DNA from: Phalacrocorax aristotelis
Taxonomy: Eukaryota; Chordata; Aves; Suliformes; Phalacrocoracidae
Direction: 5' to 3'
DNA length: 64,000 nt
NCBI RefSeq assembly: GCF_949628215.1
Contig: NC_134276.1
Span: 135,222,125-135,286,124, forward strand
Below the pieces are notes generated by a model. The model did no database searches and was not told where the DNA came from. It saw only the letters and a program-made list of their open reading frames with translations. Of the stretch, positions 24,701-35,123 are shown one piece after another. Positions within the stretch are counted from its first letter, which is position 1; each line of letters begins with the position of its first letter. A program made the translations under genes and the position numbers.

Positions 24701-27700
24701 AGGAGAAGGAGGAATCACCCAGTGTCACTGCAGTCCTGCCTGCCAGGTCCTCTCCTGTGACAGACAGCCCCAAAAACATAGAGGAGAAGAGTGGCCTTGG
24801 AGGTGAGGTACAAAGGAGAGCTCTGCTTGTGTGTGCTAATGATCTGGTCTTGTATTCCATGTGAAGTAGATGGAGCAAAGGTACTGACCCTTGTGCTGTT
24901 AACTTTCCAGATAAATCTGATCCTGCTGCCATTGCAACCCCAAATACCACCTCAAGTGAAGGAGCATCAGCCAACCCCACCTCTGCTCCCACCCCAAACC
25001 TGGCAATGTTGTCACGTCAGATGGGAGACTCCAAACCCCCACAAGCCATTGTCAAGCCCCAGATCCTCACACACATCATTGAGGGCTTTGTCATCCAGGA
25101 AGGAGCAGAGCCCTTTCCAGTAAGGACTCTCTGCTGTGGGGCAAGGAGGTGTAGCGCTCTCTTGGGAGGGTGGTGGGTTTCCATCTTTAGACAGGAATTT
25201 CTTTTCCCATGTTCCAAGTCAGCATTTTTAGCCTAAGACGCAGACAGTGAAGAGGAAAAGAAAGGAGGGAGGTGTCCTGCATGAAGCAAGGTATTAAGTG
25301 GTGGCATTAAAGAGAATGGGTTGGAAGGAGTGAAACAGTGTGATGGTAACTGTTTTCTCCAGTATTCCCCAAAGCAATAACTTATGCAGGAATTGTAAGA
25401 AGGTTGTTATCTCTGATTTTTAGTGAGGGAAACATGCACTGCATTTTGAACAAGCAGCAAGTGAAGTTAAAGCAAATATGGGGAAATGTAGTTACATGGA
25501 ATTGCAGGATATTCAAGACAGATAGTACTTGGTGATCCTTGAATGAACCACCAAGCCTGTGAGTTAGGAAAGGGTAATAACTATGTTCAGCATCTCTCCT
25601 TCCTTAGTAGGCAGAGGCATTCTTCTGAGCTGTAATAAGGAATGAGTGGCATACACCTTGCAGAGGATGGTGGCCACAGATTCCTTTACTGATGGGCCCA
25701 ACTCTTTCTCTTCCTGACCAGGTGGGTTGTTCTCAGTTGCTGAAAGAATCTGAGAAACCACTGCAGGGAGAGGTTCCCTCTGGCCAGAGCGAAAACCAGT
25801 CCAGCAATTCTCCAGGAGGGGACAGTGCTTCTGTGGGTGAGTTTTTCAGTACCAGGAGGCCTAGCTAGTGTTATGGAAAGCTTCTGCTCTCTGATATTGT
25901 ATTACTAACTTTATACATTATGGACTTGTATCCCTTCCTGCCTTCCTGCTAACTCCTTAGAGACTCAAGCTATGGACCTAGGATCTCCTTTTCTCTAGTG
26001 CTAGAATACATTACTTTTTTGTTGTTTGTTTCATCTAACACACCTTGTGTCAGTAGTAAGCAGGAGAATCTGAACTGTACCTCTCTCTAATGCTTCTGAA
26101 GGCTGTGAAGGATGTGTGGACACAGCAGAGAGTGCCGTGTTGGAGGCTTCCCCCACAGCCTTGTAGGATGAGTGATATGCTATTATTTTTGCTTATTCAG
26201 CAAAACAGTTCTGACAAGGAGAAATAAACTGCTCTGTTCAATATCTCGGGCTCCTAATTACTGGAGCTTCTGCCTCTCTTTCCCCAGCTTCTTCCACAAG
26301 CTAACTGCTTAGTAAGATTCAGTAGTACTTGCAATCTGTCTGCTCAAAGAGGAGTAGTGGAATGGGGAATTGTTGTGTGTGATCTGCTTCAGTTCAGATC
26401 ATTAACTGCTGTGTATCTGTGTCCCACTAGAGCTTGATAAGAAGGCAAACTTGCTGAAGTGTGAATACTGTGGGAAGTATGCCCCAGCAACCCAGTTCCG
26501 TGGCTCCAAGAGGTTTTGTTCCATGACTTGTGCTAAAAGGTAATAGCAAGACATAATCTTCCTTTTCTCTGACTATATATTCTCTGGAACTAGGTAAGTG
26601 CCCCTTCTCCAGGTAGTGTACAACATTTCAGTACATCTGATCCTCCCCGGTAGGACGCACTGGCCACAGAGATCCTTTAGGACTCTACATGATTTGTGAA
26701 CGTGGTGTTGAGTGTAAACAGGATTTCTGACTTGCTCAGAAAATTAAATGGGAAGGGGGAAGTTCTCAGGCTCCAAAGAATCTCTTCAGTCAAATGTACA
26801 TTTGACTGACAAAATGAATGCGCACTGGTAGCTGTCTGCTGCATTGGCACTAGACAAAGACATGACGGAGCACTGGGCTAAAAGCCTGGGGAGAAGTTAA
26901 GATTAATCATTGCTGCCTCCTGCTGGTAGCAGAGTGCTTGTTTTGGGTCTTTTTTCCCTTAGGGGAATGACTTAAATGACTTAATTGACCCTTCAGCTGT
27001 TAGATCAAGACTGTGGTATCCAAATATTGCTTGTGTCAGAAGTCTGGACTGGTTCCTTCCAAGGGGAAGTCTTGGAAGGAGGAGGAACAGAAACTGATGG
27101 TAAAGAAGAGTTTTATCCCCACCTGGAGCAAGGAGAAGCAGTAGGTTTAGATAGTTGCTGTTTCCTAACTGCTGCTCTGCTTCTACTTATTTGAGGTACA
27201 ATGTCAGCTGCAGCCATCAGTTTCGGCTGCAGAGAAAGAAGATGAAGGAATTCCAGGAAGCTAACTATGCTCGTGTGCGCCGACGGGGACCACGGCGCAG
27301 CAGCTCTGAAATTGCTCGAACAAAGATCCAGGGCAAGCGCCACAGGGTAAGGACATAGTCCTGCCTGCCTCTGTTGAGGCAGATCTCAGTGCAAAAGTTG
27401 TCACTGGTGGGTGTACAGCTTTCTTACAGTGGATGTAGTTGTACAGGATGTGCCAAGTTCACAATGACACAGTTGTTACAGAAGTCAATGAGCTGTTCTA
27501 ATTGCTCATCGACTGCAAAACGTGGATTCACATTTGTGCTTGTTCTGTTTGCTCAGTGTTCACTCCTGCTTGTGTCTTGGAGGTCTCAGTGGGTGAGAGC
27601 AGCTGACAGCCTTGGCAGAAAACAATCCACTTTTCCCGTTTGATTAGCATTCTTCCACATGAATGATTTGAATCAGATTATAGAAGAATTGAATGAGCTC

Positions 27701-28658
27701 CAGAGCTGACATGAGGAAGAAGAATGGACTGGGGGAGGATGGGGAAAAAGAAGAGGAAGGGAGGCAAGAGTAAAGTCTCCCCTTTTTGGCATTGGGGAGC
27801 TCTTGTGTCAGCTGCTCCTGGACCAATAGCCTGAGACAGTTGTCCCAGGCTGTTGGGACAACTTCTGCTGTTCCCTGTGTCTTGTTTTACACCTAGTAAT
27901 TGTCAATTTCTTACAAAACACCTTTTTTTTTAAATTTTCTTTCCTATGGGCTTGTAGGGCCAGGAAGACTCAAGTCGAGGCTCTGATAACTCCAGCTATG
28001 ATGAAGCTTTGTCCCCTACATCTCCAGGACCCCTGTCAGTAAGGGCCAGTCATGGAGAGAGGGACCTGGCGAACTCTAGTATGGCCCCACCTACCCCAGA
28101 TCTACATGGCATCAACCCAGTCTTCCTGTCCACCAATCCCAGTCGTTGGAGCGTGGAGGAAGTGTATGAGTTCATTGCATCACTGCAAGGTGAAGTTAAG
28201 ATCCTCCCCTGCAGAACTGTGATCCAGTAGCATGGGGAAATCTGTTGGCTCTTTTTCTGGAAAGAAAGTGGTGTCAGTGGTGCCTAATGTTTTTACTGTA
28301 CTTCTGTACGTGTTTCCGATTTGGAGTAGATCATACAGGTGGATGAGTTATACTCCTCAGGCAGCCTGTGGAGTAGAGTGGGGAGGCAGGTTGGTTAGAT
28401 TCTTAGTTTGCTTTTTCCATACCTGCCAGAGGTCCAAAGGGTGGGAACGAGAGGAATGCCTGGGGCTCATCTGTTTCTCAGTACTGGTTTTTTGGTTTCA
28501 CAGGGTGCCAGGAGATTGCCGAGGAGTTTCGGTCACAGGAAATTGATGGCCAGGCCCTGTTGCTTCTGAAGGAGGAACACCTCATGAGTGCTATGAACAT
28601 CAAGCTGGGACCAGCTCTCAAGATCTGTGCCAAGATCAATGTCCTCAAGGAGACCTAA
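15680..28658 (+). CDS. PHC1: PHC1, polyhomeotic-like subunit of Polycomb repressive complex 1 (14 coding exons, 995 aa)
   Basis: Coding exons: 15,680-15,793; 16,409-16,519; 17,878-17,955; 18,724-18,873; 19,841-19,996; 21,118-21,616; 21,926-22,686; 24,655-24,802; 24,911-25,119; 25,722-25,836; 26,431-26,539; 27,196-27,346; 27,958-28,189; 28,504-28,658. All junctions are GT-AG and the phases join without a break. The total of 2,988 nt gives 995 residues, against about 1,004 in human. The start METESEQNSSSTSG matches human closely. In order there are a Ser/Gln/Ala-rich N-terminus, a Gln-rich tract (about 378-470), the HD1 segment (about 707-742), an FCS zinc finger (Cys 791, 794, 810, 814), a basic stretch (about 825-865) and a C-terminal SAM domain (about 930-993). 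The protein acts in the nucleus in canonical PRC1. In this family the SAM domain polymerises and compacts Polycomb chromatin, and the FCS finger binds nucleic acid. The gene looks intact. Confidence 0.97.
16409..16519 (+). CDS. PHC1: PHC1 exon 3, residues 39-75
   Basis: Acceptor TTCTCTAG and donor CAG|GTGAGC; 111 nt, phase 0 at both ends. It encodes an Ala/Gln/Leu-rich helix-prone segment (ALQALQRQPNAAQYFHQF...). Confidence 0.95.
17878..17955 (+). CDS. PHC1: PHC1 exon 4, residues 76-101
   Basis: Acceptor TTTTGTAG and donor TCT|GTAAGT; 78 nt, phase 0 at both ends. It encodes a Ser/Thr-rich linker ending TTTTQAS, as in human PHC1. Confidence 0.95.
18489..18530 (+). other. PHC1: Candidate in-frame 42-nt cassette microexon of PHC1
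   Basis: Between coding exons 4 and 5, acceptor TTACTGCAG ends at 18,488 and donor CAG|GTTAGC follows 18,530. The 42 nt read LHADSDAQAQRTNQ with no stop. Exon 4 ends and exon 5 begins in phase 0, so inclusion would add 14 residues without shifting the frame. I do not recall this segment in the main human isoform. It may be chance. Confidence 0.3.
18724..18873 (+). CDS. PHC1: PHC1 exon 5, residues 102-151
   Basis: Acceptor TTTTAAG and donor CGG|GTAAGA; 150 nt, phase 0. It encodes INLATTSAAQLISRS through QSQAQMYLR, nearly identical to human. Confidence 0.95.
19841..19996 (+). CDS. PHC1: PHC1 exon 6, residues 152-203
   Basis: Acceptor CTCAACAG and donor CAG|GTCAGT; 156 nt, phase 0. It encodes the conserved stretch PQLGNLLQVNRTLGRNVPL and ends HADTDQ. 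Confidence 0.95.
21118..21616 (+). CDS. PHC1: PHC1 exon 7, residues 204-369
   Basis: Acceptor TTTGTAG and donor TCAG|GTAAGG; 499 nt, ending in phase 1. It encodes a Ser/Gly/Gln/Ala-rich, probably disordered region. The end, including VGMNLTRTATPAPSQTLISS, is strongly conserved. Confidence 0.95.
21926..22686 (+). CDS. PHC1: PHC1 exon 8: Gln-rich tract, residues 370-623
   Basis: Acceptor TTTATAG and donor CCA|GTAAGT; 761 nt. It begins ATYTQIQPHSLIQ, then carries several short poly-Gln runs (longest seven) coded by mixed CAG and CAA. A Pro-rich segment with PHIPVQVVGTR and AAFYMQSVQLP follows, all recognisable from human PHC1. The CAG runs keep all three plus frames open for long stretches, so overlapping open frames here are artefacts. 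Confidence 0.95.
22976..24088 (-). mobile_element. Long endogenous-retrovirus-type LTR in a PHC1 intron
   Basis: This is a widespread avian repeat I recognise from memory. It opens TGTGGTGGGTTGACCTTGGC, continues with a conserved GTGGGTCAAGATAAGAACAG stretch, then has many degenerate units built on CTCCAGTGTGGG with CCATGGGCTGCAG (about 23,355-23,790), and ends near ACCTTGCCACATAAACTG. AATAAA on the minus strand (about 23,153) suggests minus orientation, opposite to PHC1. Flanks AGCAA (22,971-22,975) and AACAA (24,089-24,093) may be a worn 5-bp target duplication. It is a moderately old, solo, fossil LTR of about 1.1 kb; the family name is uncertain. Confidence 0.65.
24655..24802 (+). CDS. 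PHC1: PHC1 exon 9, residues 624-672
   Basis: Acceptor TCATGCAG and donor GGAG|GTGAGG; 148 nt, ends in phase 1. It encodes GKSQTLAVKRKAESEEEKEE, a basic then acidic stretch with a likely nuclear localisation signal (KRK). Confidence 0.95.
24911..25119 (+). CDS. PHC1: PHC1 exon 10: HD1 segment, residues 673-742
   Basis: Acceptor CTTTCCAG and donor CCA|GTAAGG; 209 nt. It encodes the PHC hallmark HD1 stretch, including ILTHIIEGFVIQEGAEPFP, followed directly by the next exon. Confidence 0.96.
25722..25836 (+). CDS. PHC1: PHC1 exon 11, residues 743-780
   Basis: Acceptor CTGACCAG and donor GTGG|GTGAGT; 115 nt, ends in phase 1. It encodes VGCSQLLKESEKPLQ and a Ser-rich linker before the zinc finger. 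Confidence 0.94.
26431..26539 (+). CDS. PHC1: PHC1 exon 12: FCS zinc finger, residues 781-816
   Basis: Acceptor CCCACTAG and donor AAAAG|GTAATA; 109 nt. It encodes LLKCEYCGKYAPATQFRG then FCSMTCAKR, with the four zinc-binding cysteines at 791, 794, 810 and 814. Confidence 0.97.
27196..27346 (+). CDS. PHC1: PHC1 exon 13, residues 817-867
   Basis: Acceptor ATTTGAG and donor CAGG|GTAAGG; 151 nt. It encodes YNVSCSHQFRLQRKKMKEFQ and the strongly basic ARVRRRGPRRSSSEIAR, probably a nucleic-acid contact or nuclear signal. Confidence 0.96.
27958..28189 (+). CDS. PHC1: PHC1 exon 14: linker and start of SAM, residues 868-944
   Basis: Acceptor GCTTGTAG and donor CAAG|GTGAAG; 232 nt, ends in phase 1. 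It encodes GQEDSSRGSDNSSYDEALSP, then NPSRWSVEEVYEFIASLQ, the first SAM helices. Confidence 0.97.
28504..28658 (+). CDS. PHC1: PHC1 exon 15: rest of SAM and stop codon, residues 945-995
   Basis: Acceptor TTTCACAG ends at 28,503; TAA is at 28,656-28,658. It encodes GCQEIAEEFRSQEIDGQALL through the C-terminal KINVLKET, essentially as in human. The helix forming the SAM polymer interface is intact. Confidence 0.97.
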
Positions 28659-30662
28659 CAGCGATGAAGCCAGAGGTCTCACTTTTGCTCTGACCCCAGG
28701 GCAGCTGCCAGCTTTGGAGCATCCTGCTGGGGCAGGGAAGAATGGGATGGTCCCCTGTGGTCTTGCATTCAAGAAGAATGAGAAAGAATTTAACTGATTG
28801 AAACTGCCATATACAAGTCCATGTCTTGGTCTCTTATGGTGCTACAAGGGGGAGGAAATCTCTCACCTGGGGCCTTGAAACATCTTTCCTTCTTCCTGAT
28901 TTTGACTATGCCTCTCCTGTATACCACATAGAGACAGGAAGGGGACCTCTTTCTGTCTTAGACTTCTGAAAGGGAACTGCCCTTGCCCCTTTTTGCTACA
29001 GCAGGTCTACTAGATCTTAGTTTTGAATCTCACTATGCCAGAACTTGAGGCATTGGAAGAGCTGACCCCACATGGACATCGGGAGCAGCTGTGCTTGGGC
29101 CATTTAGGAAGGGGAACTAGTAAATTCCAAGTGATGGGGTGGGCTAACAAGAATTTGAGCAAAAGGGGCTGCTGCTGTTCCACCCCTAAAAAACCACCTA
29201 GGCTGTTTGTGAACTGGGTTTAATAGCCATTCCAGCATGCATACCAAACTTGAAGGCCTGTGGCAATAGGAGCTGCGTAGTTAGCTTTACTGTCTCCTGC
29301 AGAGACTGCAGACTGAAGACAAAGTGTTGCGGCAGCTATTTGCTCCAGATCCTCCTCTCTGAACCAGAGGAGGATTTATCCTGAGTACTTATGACAAGGT
29401 AATGGAAAAATTGAAGGGGAAGGGGGATTGTCTGACATTAGGGAATCCTGCAGCACTAGGTTTGTCTCCCCACTGTGCTGGGGCATAACTTACAGATCCA
29501 AAGCAGTCTCCAGAAGCGCCAAGGCTTTTCAAATAATGGGCTGGGGTTTTGGTTTTTTTTGTGTTCTCTTATCATCTTAACAGTTTATATTATTTTTGTG
29601 TCTGTCTACATTATCCTCAGGAGAGCTTATGGGACAAAGTTTAAGCTGGCAGGATTGGATTGCCTGCCTCAGGCTCTTGGGTTTGGTTTTTTTTGGTATT
29701 ATAAAACAAATATTTCTCTTCCTCAGTTAAAAAAAAAAAAACAACCAAAACACACCCTCCAACAACTGAATACTAATCCTTTAATGCTACTGCTCCTTTT
29801 AAAGGGGTAGAATTATGTTATAGGCTAAGTCCCTTCCTTTCATCCCCTCCAGGTTTGGGTTGTTTTTTTTTTAAAGGATGAAATGTGGTATTCTGAAGTT
29901 TGGCAATCTGGTTACAAAAGGTGAAAACCTGAGCAGAGCTCTTCCCGGAGCACCTCTGCTTCAAAAAAACAGGCAAGAAACCTGAAGAAATTACACAAAG
30001 CATGAAGAGATAAGTAAGTGCCCCCTAGAGCCAAATACCTGAAAGCAAGATGATTTTATAAACCATCTGTCTTAGCTTTTCTGTTTTCAGAAGTTTCACA
30101 TGAATATTTGAGTGAAATGCAAGACTGTTCTGTGTGGAAAGCACCCCTTGCAGGAAAGCTGTAGTGTCAAGGGAGAAGGCCTAGTAGCATAGGTAGGAAA
30201 GCATTATGGAGATCTTTGGAATGAGCTCTTTATTGACCCATATTAGAAAAAATGAGGGAAAATGCTTAGAAGATGAGTAAAATGTGGCAGCAGCTTCCTA
30301 GGCTTAACTGTATTGTTGAATCTCACTTTAACAACACCCTTGTTTCTGCAAGAGAAGGCTTCTTGAATCAAAATAGGCCTAAAGGAAGCTGCCTATGCTT
30401 GCACCTCAATAACACTATATGGTCTCGATTTAATCTGGGGGATCAGCAGAGGAAGGCTGCCCTCAAACCATTTTATCCTTAGTAGGCTGGGTGTGAGAAA
30501 AACCTTATTTAGTTTGACCCTTGGCAGGGCAGGCAGGCAGGCAGCTAGCTTGCCTATGTTACTAGCTACTTCTGAGGACCAGAGTTTATTTCAGTCAAAT
30601 GGGAAGGCTTCACTTCCTTATTTCATGTTCAATGTTCGTAATAAAAATGCTTGTTCAGGCTT
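28659..30662 (+). other. PHC1: PHC1 3' UTR
   Basis: No AATAAA occurs between the stop codon and 30,640, so the first canonical signal gives a 3' UTR of about 2.0 kb. T-rich and A-rich runs lie near 29,550, 29,690, 29,730 and 29,860. No transposon was recognised. Confidence 0.65.
30640..30645 (+). terminator. PHC1: PHC1 poly(A) signal AATAAA
   Basis: AATAAA is followed by a T/G-rich stretch (TGCTTGTTCAGGC, then TCTGGCTGCTTTTT), the usual downstream element. Cleavage is expected near 30,660. Confidence 0.65.
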
Positions 30663-31004
30663 TGCAGGTCTGGCTGCTTTTTAACCTCCCTGCTTCCCTT
30701 CCCCTCCCACCCCCCCAACCTGAACATTAAGAGAAATACAGGGCATAGGAAACTTCACCCAACTGTAGCTACCTGAGCTTTTAAAGTTTCAGTTATTAAA
30801 GATGTGTATACTCTTCCCTCTTAAGCCCTAAGGGAACTGGAGTGATAAAAAAGTGGCAGCAACAAACATGTACTAGCATGAGGAGCTCCATTCCTGGCAA
30901 AAGAAGTTCAGGCACAAGGCACCACACACTGAAGACCCTTAATCCTGGGATAAGTAAGATACTCTGGCATCAAAGAAAGTTCCTGTTACATCATCACAAC
31001 ATTT

Positions 31005-32657
31005 CACCGGGTTTTTTGGTCATTTTATTTTTGAAAGTTGTGTTTTATAAAAAAAATTATCTTAAACACCACCATGAAAAACAGTAACAGACTTAGTGAC
31101 TTCCTATTTTTCCCACATTATGAGAAAGATTGAGACCATGACAAAAGTCAAAGAAAGCAGGAATTGTTTACCCACTCTAAACCCAGCCAGAAAGCAGGGC
31201 CACCCCTTTTTCCCCTCAATGTCACTGTTCAGACTGCTTTGGTAGTATTAAATACACAGGAACCTTGTCTGTACTCTACCTTTAACAGCAGTGGCTTGCT
31301 TATTTGCAATCTGCCCTCATGACTGAGGGTTCTCTGCCAGCCTACAATAGGGCAGAACGGGATTGCCTAGAGTCTAGCCCCTCACATAAAAAGCAATTAG
31401 GAGTCAAGGTGCCAAGTTCCTGAAGGTTCCCATTAAGTCTTACAACTCAGCTGTACCTGCTTTTCAGCAGGGCCGCAGGAGAAGGTCGGTCTCACTCCCA
31501 GCCAGCAGCAGTATGCCAGTACCGTCTGCACAGGCCAAGTATCTTAAGACTGGTCTGCACCACACTTAAGAGGACAGTGATTTATGAAAGCTGACCTTGT
31601 AAGCATGAGAGTCCCTTGCGCAGTTTTTAATGTGTTAGCATTCTTGGCTCCTGTGGATCCTTTTTTATTAAAATAAATTTGGGTAACTTCACGGGAAAAC
31701 CCTCTGCCAAACAAGGAACTTTCAGAGAGCATGAAATCACAAGGCTGACAGTGACTGAGCTGTGTGGGCAGTCACTTCAGGAAGCTTGTAACAGAACTCA
31801 AGTGACAGCTACCTGTCACATTTTGCCTTGATGTCAGATTCAGCAAACATTCCCTTTACTTAGCAGCATGTCATTTGCTTTTGCTTCTCAAGGATTGAGA
31901 AGACTGAAACAATATTTTGACAGAACTGGAGAGTCAAGAGACTGTATTTAATTCCTGTAGTTTTTAGCATTGCCCCTTTCCAGCCTGAGAGGAGGGCACG
32001 TGTCCCTTTATACTGTTGAAAGAAGCCAGTGTGTACTCTTCAGCATATTGCCATTAGGAAATGAAAAGACTGCAGAGGTCCTAATGCCTCTTCCACCTCC
32101 ATGGAGTCTGGCATAGAGCACTCTGTGCAGGCTATGCTGGCAGAAACAGTGCGTAACAGTGCAGAAGCTAGAAAAGCTGAAAATGCATTCAAAGAAAAAT
32201 AATTCCAGTGTTTACAGATCCTCTAAAGCCTGGGGGGGGCAGACACAAAAGATCCCTCCTACAGTCTCATCTATTGTAAACTACTGCCTCATTCTCCCTC
32301 CCCTTTCTGCACCCATCCATGACCCTTTTTTCATCAGTAATTTATCTCCCATTCCTGCTCAGTGCTGAATGCTCATATTGCTTTCTTGCTGTCGTCGACT
32401 CAACTCTCAGCACTTTCCTCCCCCAACCCCAGCTATGCTGCATTTTTTAAAAACCTAAGCATTATATTCCTAAGACATGCCTTCAGGGACCAGTGCTTTC
32501 TCACCCAGAGGCATCCATGGGAACTGACACACCAAAGACAGGGAAAGCAAATAGCGTAAAGAAAGTCAGAAGTGAGAGAAGGAGAACTGGCTGGGAGGCA
32601 CCCGGCTAAACACGCGCCATGGAGATGGGGAGAAAAGAACTCAGTGTTGAAAGCCTA
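31005..32657 (-). other. M6PR: M6PR 3' UTR
   Basis: From the stop codon at 32,658 the minus-strand transcript continues to AATAAA at 31,029-31,024, giving about 1.65 kb. A second minus-strand AATAAA near 31,664-31,669 could give a shorter form. Confidence 0.6.
31024..31029 (-). terminator. M6PR: M6PR poly(A) signal AATAAA (minus strand)
   Basis: The plus strand reads TTTATT here. Cleavage is expected at about 31,005, only about 340 bp from the PHC1 poly(A) site on the other strand. Confidence 0.6.
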
Positions 32658-32780
32658 TCACATTGGTAGCAAATGGTCATCCCGTTCTTCCGACTCCTCA
32701 CCCAGCTGATCATCACCCACACCACGGTATGCAGCTGGTGCGTTTCGAGGCTTAGATCGACAGACAAAGTCACAGCCATC
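32658..32780 (-). CDS. M6PR: M6PR exon 7: cytosolic tail and stop, residues 239-278
   Basis: Acceptor GCTTGTAG; TGA at 32,660-32,658. It encodes [20 protein letters not shown] through [13 protein letters not shown]. From memory, it differs from human at one residue (Ala for Val). Confidence 0.97.
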   Translation of the reverse strand, partial: DGCDFVCRSKPRNAPAAYRGVGDDQLGEESEERDDHLLPM

Positions 32781-35123
32781 CTACAAGCATAGGATATTGC
32801 AGTGGAATCAGACTGTATGCAATGCAAAGCAAAGCAGCTTCTGCGACTTCTATTTTGCTACGGGATTATGCCTATCCCCAAAGCTATCTGGGACAGGTCC
32901 CCAAAACTTATCTTGACAAGAGAAGCAAACATATAAACATCCTATTCAGTCTTGAAAGCTCTGGGCATACTGATTAACAGTATGCAGCAACATCACGCTG
33001 AGTTGAGCATCGAGGATAAATGGCGCTGCCTAAGGTGACCAAGGAAGGGTTTCAGGGAGTCGGACATTAATATTTCACAGTCCCCAGCTTAACATTCCTA
33101 CTGGAATGTGTTAACCACTAATGAGCACGCATTCTAGTTTGGTAGGTAGTGATCACAGGGTATCAGCAGAGAATCAGACTCAGCAAGGATTAAAAAACAG
33201 AGTACTCAAACCCAACCACAAAAACCCCAGATATCATCATCTTCTGCCTCAGGGCACACTACCCTGGTGGTAGGACTACTGAAGAGCTACAATCCACAAA
33301 GACAAGGCAGATGGCATTTTCTCCTGTCCTAACACATGGGCCAGGCTGGGAATATCCAGGGATTTTCACTCACCGCTACCAAATTGCCCAGATCTTGCCA
33401 GAAGGCAAAGTGAGGAAACTGCTCCATGCCCTTTGCTCCCACTACAAGTCGCTGGTAGAGGAACCCACCAATGATGTAGATTGCAATCAGTGAAGCTAAC
33501 CTGGAGGGCAGAATTAAAAGTCAGAGCTGAGGAAACCCTATAGACCTCTTCCGAGCCAGCTACCTGCCTCAGATTGGTATTGGAGCAAATAACTGAGTAC
33601 CACTCAAGAACAGAGCTATAAACAGAGACTAGACTAGAAACGAACGGTCCCCAAAATATTGATCTGCTAGTAAAAATCTTTCAGCAGCATCACATGAAGT
33701 AGTGCCTCTAAGCACAAACACAGAAGATGAGTCAATGCTCCCGGTCTGAATTCCCAGCTCTCACAAAGAGCAGTTGTAAAATTTTAGGAAGTCACATCTT
33801 CCATGTTTCAGTGCATTTGTCTGTAAACTATGAAGGAGGATGTCTACAGGGAACAGAGCAGCTCAGCAGCAATGTGCCTTGAGCAAGAGCTTTTGTCCAA
33901 AAAGCTCTGAGGCATAGTAACATCTAACAGTGGCTGTGGATAGGTATACTACAATTATCTAGTCTAGTATAGCATTTGCTATGTTTCTACATGGCACTGG
34001 AGATTATGGCCCAGACACGAACAGCTCTTCCAATGACTCACGTGATCAGTAAAATGGAGCCAACACTGAGGTGGGAATCTTCAGTTGGACAAGCCACACT
34101 GCTGTCCATCTCAAAGAGGTAGAAACACTCCTGCTCCTTTTCCCGCTCTTCTGAAATAACGGTGAATGAACTCTGCAATTTGGGAAAAGTTAAGTCATGT
34201 GAAAATATGCCCAGGCATGCTGAACTTTACCAGAAAACAGTTTTACCACTGTTTGTGCAGCTAGGCACCAGACACTGGAGGAAAGACAAAAACCTTGCTG
34301 CTTCCTCAAAGCCCTTCTGCTTATTAACAACTGTTTGTCTGGCAGCCTCCTGCCTCTCTCCCCCCTCATGTGTCACTCACCGCCGTAACTCCCCGCTTGC
34401 AAGAAATCATTATCACAGCTCTTCTCTTCTCACCACTGCAGTGGCTGCCATATGAATCACCTCCTTTATAAATCAGCATGATCCAGTCACCTGCCAAGTG
34501 AGAAAAAAATATAGGCTGCAAATCCAGAGCAGGAGGCAAAAGGCAGGCACCAAATAAGAAAAGTATTGAGTAGAACCTTACTTCCATTGAAGACCTGGGT
34601 TTCATTGATTCTTCCTATCACTGTGGTCCTCCCATTCCACCTATCTGTTTGTACCAGGCCACCAAAATCATGCAAGGTGCTGTTGACCTCCCTGCACACC
34701 CTGAAATGGTAGATGTAGTTCTCTGTTTTGCTTTTCTCCACAGTCACGTTAAACCTGCAGCAGGGAGAGGACAGAATAGACGGCCCATAGGATTACAAAG
34801 AACATGGCTCACAGCAGGGGGCACTGGGAACCTGGAAGCCAGTCAGAGCCCATACTAACAGAGAAGCCCATTCTGCAGTCTGACCCCAAATCTCTTCCCC
34901 TTGGGCTAAGGCACGGTGCAGCCCAAGGCTTGCAGTGTGTTGTACTATACCTCATTTGGCTCAGGGGTTCTAGTTTCTTCAGCAGGGCTCTTTCCATTTG
35001 CGACTCGCTGTTCTCATCACCGATCACATCGCAGCTCCTCTCTTTTGTCTCTTCAGCCCCCACGCTCGCAGCAAGGGCCATAAAGACTACCAGCATTGCA
35101 GAGGTACAGCAAGGTGATGACAT
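32658..35123 (-). CDS. M6PR: M6PR, cation-dependent mannose-6-phosphate receptor (6 coding exons, 278 aa)
   Basis: Minus-strand coding exons: 35,123-34,951; 34,754-34,582; 34,490-34,381; 34,172-34,042; 33,500-33,374; 32,780-32,658. The 837 nt join in frame to 278 residues (human 277). In order there are a signal peptide (1 to about 23), a lumenal mannose-6-phosphate-binding domain, one membrane helix (about 189-211) and a cytosolic tail of 67 residues. The lumenal domain keeps FRVCRE, the GLVQ glutamine, the RRAVIMISC arginine, and the Glu and Tyr of EERE and CFYLF that contact the sugar in the bovine structure. The tail keeps FAFW, CDFVC (palmitoylation) and the acidic di-leucine [10 protein letters not shown] recognised by GGA and AP-1 adaptors. 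The receptor carries new lysosomal hydrolases from the trans-Golgi to endosomes. It is intact. The start is the Met opening the hydrophobic leader; an upstream in-frame Met at 35,177 lies in the intron. Confidence 0.97.
33374..33500 (-). CDS. M6PR: M6PR exon 6: membrane helix and tail start, residues 196-238
   Basis: Acceptor CCCTCCAG and donor AGCG|GTGAGT; 127 nt. It encodes [15 protein letters not shown], then [20 protein letters not shown] with the Phe-Trp sorting motif. Confidence 0.96.
34042..34172 (-). CDS. M6PR: M6PR exon 5, residues 153-195
   Basis: Acceptor AATTGCAG and donor TCAC|GTGAGT; 131 nt. It encodes [19 protein letters not shown] and the start of the membrane helix (VGSILLI). 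Confidence 0.96.
34381..34490 (-). CDS. M6PR: M6PR exon 4, residues 117-152
   Basis: Acceptor CTTGGCAG and donor GGCG|GTGAGT; 110 nt, ends in phase 0. It encodes [17 protein letters not shown] and RRAVIMISC, the core of the ligand pocket. Confidence 0.96.
34582..34754 (-). CDS. M6PR: M6PR exon 3, residues 58-116
   Basis: Acceptor TGCTGCAG and donor GGAA|GTAAGG; 173 nt. It includes [31 protein letters not shown] and [10 protein letters not shown]. The sequons NVT, NST and NET are likely N-glycosylation sites. Confidence 0.95.
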
